Source: Echiichthys vipera (taxonomy: Eukaryota; Chordata; Actinopteri; Perciformes; Trachinidae). Taken from it: a DNA stretch of 64,000 nucleotides. The notes under the pieces are model-generated. The model was not told where the DNA came from. It made no database searches and was given only the letters and a program-made list of their open reading frames with translations. The stretch is from positions 3,837,001 through 3,901,000 of the forward strand of contig OY829661.1 of the NCBI GenBank assembly GCA_963691815.1. Direction: 5' to 3'. Positions 23,501 through 34,361 of this stretch are shown one piece after another (position 1 is the stretch's first letter; each line of letters starts with the position of its first letter). The position numbers were made by a program, and so were the translations under genes.

Positions 23501-26500
23501 ATCTCCTGTCTGAGTCACACCCTTAGAACACACAGCTATTCAAAACCACGACCCCACCCACCTCTTTACATGGCATGTCTTTAAAAAAATTACTCTTCCT
23601 GTATTTAATATCTTCAGACATTGAAGCTCTTTCGAATGTTTCATCCGTAGAAAGAACAGGTATACTTTTATCAGTCGTTTTTTCTTTTTTTCTCTTTCTT
23701 TTAAAAGCAAAAAGCGAATTATATGCCACCTGATGATTTACAATACTGCAGTGTCAGACAGTTCTGCAGAAGTGGGTTTGTAAGGTTATAACTGGTTTTG
23801 TTTTCAGTTTATTTCCACTTATGTTCTAAACTATACGTACCATATACATATCTTCCAATAGAGATAGAATGAAAATGTCCACCTATTTATATATCTACAC
23901 ATGTAGATACATGTATTACATATCTTGGCTAATTATACCGTGGCATCATTCAACTTCCTCTGATGTCAACTGTAAGCTGCAGTATATGTCAGCACCTCCT
24001 GGTTTGAATATCAGATAAAGTGAGCTTATGGCTCTGTCTATTAGGCTGCCAGTCAGCTGCCTGTCCATATCCACACAAACTATGACTTTCATACCAGCTG
24101 AACATTCCCCCCACCCTCCTTTAAATCTCACTACAGTGGTCAAACACGGGCATATTACACTGAGCCTCTGCACAAACTACATGAAAGTAGCCGTGTTTGG
24201 TCGTTGTTTACTGTAAGCTTGCATGCAATATTGTGCAGAGGGGGCGGGGGTGATATCATATTACTTGTCAGTGCAGTGGCTCGATGTCTTCTTCACAGTA
24301 GAAGAGAAAAGAGGGAGTGGACTGAGGCTGGAACACTCACATCCCTATATGAGTCCTGCAAACAATATTAAGGGCCTTACAAGTCCTTGTTGGATGCTTA
24401 TTAACATTTTTATGTCCTGCTTTTGTTGTATTTATGTTAAATGTTTTGTCGATCGAGCATTTTGCAAGCAAAATGTGTTGTTTTGGTCAGAGACATTCGG
24501 TTTCCATACTGTGTGAACTATTTTGAAAACATCGCTTCTGAAAAATGTGGACCAATGTGTCAAAGCAACTGAGAAAAACTGTAAGAAATTTAAAGAAAGA
24601 TGGTTGTTTTGTGCTCCACCGCTAAAATTAACTAAACTAAATATATGTAATTTGTTATTCATATTTCATCAACCTTGACCACAGGTAGCACTCAATCCAG
24701 ATGGGGGAACTGCACGTCATCAAAAAAAAAAAAAATGTTTAATTGGAGTACCCCTTTAAATCCCAGCAGCCACCTCAAGGCAGCAGACAGTTATATGTAA
24801 TTCAGTGGAACTTGTAAACTTAACCTGCTCTGAAGCAGAACATCATTTTGAAACCTGTGTAAGTCACTGTGTGAGTCTCATACAACAACTACCACATTTT
24901 CCTGAATTTTGCTGATTTTAAATCCATGAGTGACATTGAAAACTCAACTTCGCTGTCAGTCCACACAAAGGAATCTGCCTGTTCGCCATTGTTGTTTTTT
25001 CCGGTATGAATTTTTCCAGCCTTGTGATTGGCTGAAATGGCCTTCCTGAGGATATGCTATCGCAACCTACTGCTTTGGAATGTGCCTGACACTGTTTGAG
25101 GCGGATTTTGCGGTTTCGTGTGGATGGAGATATTTTTTAATCACACCAGTGATATGGATGGGAATTTTTTTTTTAGCTGGGGGGCCATAAAAGTTTGGTT
25201 TCAAAAATACCTGTGTTTGTGTGGACTACGCCTAAATTAACACCTGCTAAATGCAGGTTAAAACTAATTCAAACTTGCTAGCAAGTTTGGCCGGTGATGT
25301 AGAATATGAGGCATTACATGAATGATACAAGCCTCTGTTCTCGTTCATTTATCCCTGTGGTGGTACTTCCTACATTTCCCATGAACGCTGTGCCGTAATG
25401 CTACGTGATGACGTTTCATACGCCCATTGGCTTTGCACAGTTTGCAGTGAAACCAGCTTAAGAAGCCATGGAAACGAAGGGAGCGTCCAACAGGAAACAC
25501 AAGGAAGAAGAAAAACAAACAGAGCTGAAGCAGGAAAATAGACTGAAAGAGGAGGGAGTAAGGTAACGTTAGTAAAGTAAAGTCAAAAGTTCAGATTAAA
25601 CTAAATGACTAAAGAGGAGGGAGTTAGCTAACGTTAGTAAAGTCAAAAGTTCAGATTAAACTAAATGACTAAAGACGAGGGAGTTAGCTAATGTTAGTAA
25701 AGTCAAAAGTTCAGATTAAACTAAATGACTAAAGAGGAGGGAGTTAGCTAACGTTAGTAAAGTAAAGTCAAAAGTTCAGATTAAACTAAATGACTAAAGA
25801 GGAGGGAGTTAGCTAACGTTAGTAAAGTCAAAAGTTCAGATTAAACTAAATGACTAAAGAGGAGGGAGTTAGCTAACGTTAGTAAAGTCAAAAGTTCAGA
25901 TTAAACTAAATGACTAAAGAGGAGGGAGTTAGCTAACGTTAGTAAAGTAAAGTGAAAAGTTCAGATTAAACTAAATGACTAAAGAGGAGGGAGTTAGCTA
26001 ACGTTAGTAAAGTAAAGTGAAAAGTTCAGATTCAACTAAATTACTAAAGAGGAGGGAGTTAGCTAACGTTGGTAAAGTAAAGTCAAGAGTTCAGATTAAA
26101 GTAAATAACTAAAGAGGAGGGAGTAAGCTAATGTTAGTAAAGTCAAAAGTTCAGATTAAACTAAATGACTAAAGAGGAGGGAGTTAGCTAACATTAGTAA
26201 AGTCAAAAATTCAGATTAAAATAAATGACTAAAGAGGAGGGAGTTAGCTAATGTTAGTAAAGTAAAGTCAAAAGTTCAGATTAAACTAAATGACTAAAGA
26301 GGAGGGAGTTAGCTAATGTTAGTAAAGTCAAAAGTTCAGATTAAACTAAATGATTAAAGAGAGAGACAAAGAAAAGAAAATGTAATGCCAAATGGCGGAC
26401 TTTAGAAAGTTAACAGCCACATTGGCTGGTGATCAAAAAAGTTAATTTAGAACCCTGGAGATAATGACTGTAAATAACTAGTTTGTCAACTGAAGACATT

Positions 26501-29500
26501 CCTAAAATATCCATTGTAAATTAAGTCCAATTATATAAAAACATTATTTCTAGATTGACGAATAATTTAATTTCTTCAAACATTGCTTTCTACACATCAT
26601 ATTTTCCTTTCTATGTTTCTTAATGTAGCGCAGATTTTGGTTTTACTAATTTATAATATTTTTTCATTATTTACATCCAGCCCCACAGACATGGATATTG
26701 GAATAATCAGCAAAAAAGACAAGATAGATATTTACTTAAAAGGCAATTAAGTAGATAAAAATATTACAGGTTACAACTTTAAGACAATTAAGCATGAAAA
26801 CTTGAAAAGGGGGTGAACAACTTGTATGGGCCAATGTTTTGGTGTCATTTGCTAAAATAAATTCCTTACAAAGGCTGCCATTATTAAAGCTATCTAATAT
26901 GTACCAAACATGTTTAAATAGAGTCCATAATGTTACAAGTAGCCTATGAAATACTGTAAGGCACAGTACCACACGGTGGTGTCCTGTTCTCGTTCCTGAC
27001 CGGACAGAAAACCATTTTTATCATGTATTTATAGTCTCCCTAAGTCCTGTGTGTCTTAATATAAAAGATCCTCTGTGTTTCAGTCACATGGGGTTTTAGC
27101 CCAGCAGGCTTCCAGCTTTAATAGTCCAACTACCAGTACTGACAAACGGCTGCTCTGTCGGGTTTTGAATAGAAACAAATTAAGTTATTGCTACACAGTC
27201 TGTTCTTTCCAACCAACCACTAATCAAAGGATAAAGGAGGAGATGATAAGAAAAGCAAAGCTGAAATGCAAGTCCTATCAGAGCCTTCCCCTACACTGAA
27301 GACAACAACCTGGGTGTAACCACTGCTCAGGACAACCTTGTGCATGTCTGTTGAACATGTTAATCAATTCCAAATATGAAACCAGTTTTTGTTGTTATAC
27401 TGCTGCTCCTGTGAATCTGCGATCCCGTCACATGACACACTGATTACATAACACACATAACATAATATGCACATTATTGAACTGCATCAAGGTAAGCCTG
27501 GGAACCTTGCACAAAACTGCCCAGTCGGTCTGGGCTTATATGGGAGCCTCAGTGATCTAACATCAAAGGGCGGAGCTGGAGTCAATACACTTACTCAGAT
27601 TCAAACTGACTCAGTCTATAAAGCCCAGTTCGGACCTAAGATTTGCAACGCAACAAAACTGTTTTAGAACGTTGCAGGTGAGAGTTGCAGCGGTGTGAAC
27701 TGACAGGTCTCATCTGGACTCAAACCGGCTGATGTTGTCGTTTGTGATTCAGCATCAAATCTCCAGCAGCAGTTTAAGAACGTAACACACGTCACCTGTT
27801 TCAACAGCTAATCAAGTCTGAGCAAAGTCTGCTGGTCAAGTCACTGACAAACTGTCAGCTGGTCGAAAAGGCCGTTTTGGACGGAGAATCAACGAGCGTG
27901 TGTGTGTGTGTGAGAGAGAGAAAGAGACAGAGAGAGAGAGACACACACACACACAGAGAAAGAGACAGAGAGAGAGAGACAGAGAGAGTGAGAAAGAGAC
28001 AGAGAGAGAGAGAGAGAGAAAGAGAGAAAGAGAGAGAGAGAGACAGACAGAGAGAGAGAGAGGGGGTCCAGCGAGCAATACAATGAATAAGGAGAGGGAG
28101 CGCCGTGATCCAGAACAAAGCAGTGAATCAGGAAATCAAACAGTATTTTCTCTGTTTCATCTCAACTAGAAATGCAGCTGTAATCGTACTATCTCTGTCC
28201 TCATTTATATTTAATAATGCTACAAATTATATCCAGCTATGAAAAAAAGCCTGAAAAGTCAGAGGTTAGAACAGAAGTACAGAGAGGCGTTGCTATGGAG
28301 ATGTTACACTGTCTCCTCTCGTCTTCTTGGTCTGAACTGGCAGGTTTCACAACGTTGCAGACCTGAACGTTGCAAACAGTTGCAAGTTTCAACTCGTCTT
28401 GTTGCAAATCTTTGGTCTGAACTGGGCTTAAGCGAGATGTGTAGTTTGTAATAATATAATATGCATTTTAGAGCATTCAAGGGAATGTAAGTTCATACAA
28501 ATGAGTTGTGTCTGTGAATGAAGGTTCAGGAGAAGCTGTAAAGGCCCAGACACGCCAACCCAACATCAAAGAAAGATTGGCAACGCATGAGAAGAAATAA
28601 CTCTTAGTTCTCCACTCTCAAGACCGACTTGGCAGTTTAAGACACTGCACGGCAGTCTAATTTTCACCGTAACACGAAATCCCAAAAAAAAACAAAGGTG
28701 AGCAGGCCAATCAGTGTCATGTGAGGCGCTGCTGGCAATGGAGGCGTGACGATGACACAAGAGGCGTCTGGTGGTTCAAAACCACAATGGCGGCTCCAAA
28801 ATGCTGCAGCTCGTGTACTGACTAAAACAAATTGAAGAGGACATATTTCTCCTGTATTAGCCTCTTTGCACTGGCTACCTGTAAAATCTAGAATAGAATT
28901 TAAAATCCTTCTCCTTACCTACAAAGCTCTTATTGGTCAGGCTCCGTCGTATCTTAAAGAGCTTATAGTACCGTATCACCCAACTAGATCTCTGCGCTCT
29001 GAGAATGCAGGGCTACTCGTCGTTCCTAGAGTCTCCAAAAGTAGAATGGGAGGCAGAGCCTTCAGCTACCAAGCTCCTATCCTGTGGAACTGACTCCCAA
29101 GTGTTGTTCAGGAGGCAGACACTGTCTCCTTATTTAAGAGTAAATACTGTTCCTAATACTCTTCTTCTCTCCTCTCTGTCTGTATCATGCATGTCTTATA
29201 AATGCATGTTAATAATTCAACTTCTTCCTGGAGTTGTTTGTGCTTGGTCGTCTCTCAGGTCTCTGCTGATCGTGGTGGTGCCTGCTGCGGTGCTCCTGCA
29301 TGACGCTTCCTGCTGCTATTATAACTATTACTCACTCAACTATCAAGTTTTATAAATAACAATATTCATAGCCAAAACGTTCATCATCAGTCGTATTTCT
29401 CATTTTATCACAGCTGTTATTACCACTACTCATATCATTGATCATATTTACCCCCATAATTACAATCATTATCATATTCTATCACCTTAGCTGCAGTTGT

Positions 29501-32500
29501 TTCTACTGTTCATATCACTCTGGTATATTGACCGCCATAACATGTAAGTCATATCCACATAACTATATTATCATAGTTAATGTTACTTGTGTGGTTGCTT
29601 GCACTCCTGGGGTTGTCTGTCTGTCTGTCTGTCTCCCTCTCTCTCTTGTCTTATATGTAAAGTGTATTGAGGTTACTTTTGGTATGATTTGGCACTGGTA
29701 CTTTCAATAAAATTGAACTGAATTGAACTGAGGATGTTAAATAAAAATGCATGTTGGTACAAAACGTTACCTGCAAATAGCCTCATTTGGAAGGGTAATT
29801 CAGGGTAATTTGTGTCTTCATAAATCTATCCCCCCGTGCACACAATTCACATCCAAAAAGAGTTCTTGGTAAAAAAAAAAATACTTCCCATGAAAGGACA
29901 CACCATTGAAGATGGCTAGGAAAGTGCACTATGACACAACAATGAGAGCTATGAAGAGATTTGTGTCTTCTTTGGGGAACAATCTATAGCTGGTAATACT
30001 AAGCTGTTGTTGACCTTTATGGTGTAACCACATATGCACAATGCAAGCCCAAAAAGGAAATAGGTAACTAACTACAATTGAATTGAGGATTCAAACCATA
30101 CTTGTTTTCATCTGTCATGGAGATGAATCTGTTTACATCTGTACCCTGTAGCCTTATGATTTCATACACACACAACCAAGAAAGCGTCATCTACTGAGGA
30201 AGATAACAGTATACAGTTGTAATCTCCGAAAAAGCTACACACAGTGGATCTGACATAGGAATCATGGTGTCAAACTAAATTACTTAAATTCAGTTGGGTT
30301 GTTAAGCTTGGTTGCCAGGGAGACACATTGTTTATCAAATCTAATTAAACCATAGCCTCACATCTCTGAAGATTGAATTGCTAAATTCTTATTCATTTAG
30401 TTCCCTAAGTATTTTAACTTTACAACTCTATTTATTCTAACGACTTTATTCAACACTATCCTAAATGACAGACTAGGCTGATTGCCAGTGACTCCCAAAA
30501 CGACATATAGGTTTTATTTGACATTGTGAAACAGTGGCAGTTTAAAAAACATTGTTGACATTGTGATACAGAACTACCATTTTTTTTTTTGGCTGATCAG
30601 CATGTTGAAGTGAGGAAAGTAAACAAAGGTCTTAAGTCAAGAGGCTTTGAGATGAAAAACAAGCTTGTCATATCAGGGAATCATTCATCCATTGAGCTCT
30701 TTAGCAGAAATGGTTCCTACTTACATTCTTGTTTGCTCGCACAGAGTAAACATAATTTGTTCTTTCAACATCAGGTTGTGTTGTTAATGTGCTAACTGGC
30801 TAACTAGCCATCTAGTGATGAATACAGATTACCGCCACCTGCTGGTATGGATAGGTATGTCCTCTCACGCAGGCGCAGAACATCCTTGCTAGTTGGACTC
30901 TAGCTGAAGTCTCTGAGGTGTGTGCAAGTGACGCTTTTTGGGGAAGACAGAGGCAAGGAGAGGCGACAACTGTCTGCCTTTGTCACCTTTACTTCTTTGA
31001 TGTCGGGTGGGTGTCTCTAGGTCACCTCTCTTCATTTGCTCCTGCATATTTACTACAGCCCCTAGGGGTCGCAACCTCAAGACATACATATATGTTCCTA
31101 CACCTTTTCCAAAGTCCAATTCAAGCACCTTTCAAGCTTTTCCAGATTACATATTTATTAGGGCTGGGATTATATGTCTTCTCTCTGTTCGATACTATCA
31201 AGTTACTTGGGTGCTGATTTGAAAAAAGCTGAATCATACACTTCTAGAGACTTTTTTACTGTGGGAGATCTCTAATTGATAGAGTTTTGTGTATCTAGCC
31301 ACAGTGTCTTAACTTGAATGCTTCCTCACGTTCCTTTTTTGCAATTATTTGTTAGTGGGGGTGTTGTACTGTAGTGCATTAGATTGAGGTGTTTCTCATA
31401 TCCCCCCCCCCCCCCCCCCCAACGTATATACTGTAGATAGGGAGGGCGAAGAATTTGAAACACCTCAATATAATGTATTCTAGTAGAACAATACTACAAA
31501 TTAAACCTCAATGATGCACATATAATTCAATTTACAAGTTTCTGACAATGTCAACAAAAACCGAGCATTTTAAACTTTGTCAAGGTAGAATTTATGGCGG
31601 AGCTATTAGACTGTAGAGGTTTAGCTTACCAGAATGTGAATAAGAACCTAAAACACTGCAAACAATCTAGTAGGTTACACCTAAAATTGTTATAAATGCT
31701 GCAATCCACACAGAGGATAAACGCAAACACCCAGTGCGTGGTGATTTGCATTTCCAAACTATCTGTACAGCATAGCCCCTCACTAAGCTGTTAACAGGCT
31801 AGATATGTATTTGTCTGCATAATGTTAGCATTTTCCGTTGTGGGAGGAAACAGTGTTAACAAACATTATCATTACCTTCCGCAAAAGTGATGATGAAAAC
31901 AAGATAAAACCATCATTGTGCTTCATTCAGTTTCACAGGGACGCTCTGGTTTTGTCTCGTGTTGAATGTGAAATGCTGAATATATGTTTTGAAGTATATT
32001 TCATCTATTGTGATCTAATTTATTTTATATTGAATATTTGTGTTTTCAGTAGGTTTTAGAAGTGCACTAGCATTACAACATAGTTGATCCTATTTATTTG
32101 GATCTAATTTATTTTTATTTATATTATTTAAATGTGTATATAAATTGTTATATAGTATTTATCCAATTTTTACATGTTTTAAAAAAAATTTTTTCAGTCT
32201 AAATATATTTAAAACTCCAGAAAAGTTCAGTAGATGCGTGATGTCTACAAAGTCAGTGAGTAGTAATATCTCATCTCATCTCATCTCATCTTCATCGGCT
32301 TATCCGGGGTCGGGTCGGGGGGCAGCCGCTCTAGCAGGGGAGCCCCAAACTTCCCTTTCCCGGGCCACATTAACCAGCTCTAACTGGGGGATCCTGAGGC
32401 GTTCCCAGGCCAGTGTGGAGATCTAATCTCTCCACCTAGTCCTGGGTCTTCCCCGAGGCCTCCTCCCAGCTGGACGTGCCTGGAACACCTCCCTAGGGAG

Positions 32501-34319
32501 GCGCCCAGGGGGCATCCTTATTAGATGCCCGAACCACCTCAACTGGCTCCTTTCAACACAAAGGAGCAGCGGCTCTACTCCGAGTTCCTCACGGATGGCT
32601 GAGCTTCTCACCCTATCTCAATTCAATTCAATTCAATTTTATTTATAGTGTCAAATCATAACAAAAGTTATCTCAGGACACTTTACAGAGTAGGTAAAGA
32701 CCACACTCAATGACTTATTTATGATTTACATAGACCCAACAATTCCTCTGTAGAGTACAGTGGCAACGAAAACCTTCCCTATAACAGGCAGGAACGTCAG
32801 ACAGACCCAGCTCTGTAGAGGACGGACATCTGTCTGCACTGGTTGGGGAGGAAGAAAAGGAGAGAGAAAGAGAGAAAAGACACACAGATGGACAGAGAGA
32901 GACAGACACACTTCCAGAGATGCAAGCAAAGCCTAACAGTAACTATAATATTTATAGTAATGTGAATATAACGTATATGTTAAGGCAGTTAATACAACAG
33001 AATAGTAGAATACAACAGAATAGTAGAGTATCTCTAAAGGAGACTCCAGCCACCCTCCTGAGAAAACCCATTTCGGCCGTTTGTACCCGCGATCTCATTC
33101 TCCGGCCAAACTCACGCTCCATCGTCCCCTCACTCGTGAACATGATCCCGAGGTACTTGAACTCCTTCACTTGGGGTAAGGACTCATTCCCTACCTTGAG
33201 TAAGCAATCCACCGGTTTCCTGCTGAGAGCCATGGCCTCAGATTTAATCTAGTAATAGTGATCTCAATATTACCCAAAATAATTGTGATTATGACTTTTG
33301 CTGTAATTTAGCAGCCCTCGTTAATGTTAGTGCTTACGTTGCATATTCCATAAAATAAATGCGCTGTGATGGACATGAAACACAAGTGCTTCATAAATAA
33401 TTAGGGGCGTGGCCTCTCGAGTGACAGCTAGCCTCTGGCCCTCACTTCTCCTCAGAGGTAAACGTCAGCCAGATGGACGTATCTCCCTCCCCCCAACGTC
33501 ACATACATTCCCTTTTTTGGTAAGAGGAAATGAGGCGGAGTCAAAGTGGCGACTCCCGTAGGCGAGGACGATTGGATCAAGTTGAGAGAACGGACCCCGA
33601 AGGATATGTTACGTCCATTCTTTTACACAGTCTACGGTCATTATAAGCTGCTTACACAACTAACCTTTAAGGATGGTGTTTGTGAGGACAGTTTGTATTT
33701 GTTGGTTACTCTGCCACAAATACTGAATGCTAAAGATAAACATTAACGTCTCCATCATGCTACTGCCACATAATGTCTGAAACTCAACCCGACCGCATAA
33801 ATAAGGAAGGAAGCAGAGTGCTTGTGGTTTCTGACACTCTCTTTCTGACTGAGATGAGGATCAGTTTACTGGTAGTAAGTTCTACCACTCAGCTTGTGAA
33901 AACAGATGTGTGATAATGTCTACTGTGGCTCTTGAGAACCTTCCACTCAAGTTTGATGAAATAAGCCTGACACTAGCTGCAATTAAACTCTTAAATTAGG
34001 TGGATTAAATTACATGGCTCTTTGTGATTTTCTTAATTGTCCCACTGGGGGTAGTTTGTTTTGCTGCCGGGGTTCACAGAATACAAAAGACAACATCAAG
34101 GACACATCTCAACACAATAAATCACACAGCTTGAGCAGGGAAATTAAACTTCATAACAGGCAAGTGCACATGTACAAGAATTATGGAAGCATATCATATC
34201 AGGTGCCCTGAAATGTGGAAGCAGAGAACGACCATCCTTGCAATCGTTTTTTTTAGTGCTGTTCTCTCGAGATGACGTGTTAATTACCAGCCAGGACAGG
34301 TATTGTTTTCACCTTGTGA

Positions 34320-34361
<42 letters not shown>

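Noticed and set aside
25541..26358. CRISPR-like regular repeats
   Set aside because: Units are contiguous with no unique spacers and lie in a vertebrate intron; this is a minisatellite.
27836..28169. Several Arg/Glu- or Ser/Leu-rich open frames on both strands
   Set aside because: They are translations of a GA/GT microsatellite inside a MITE.
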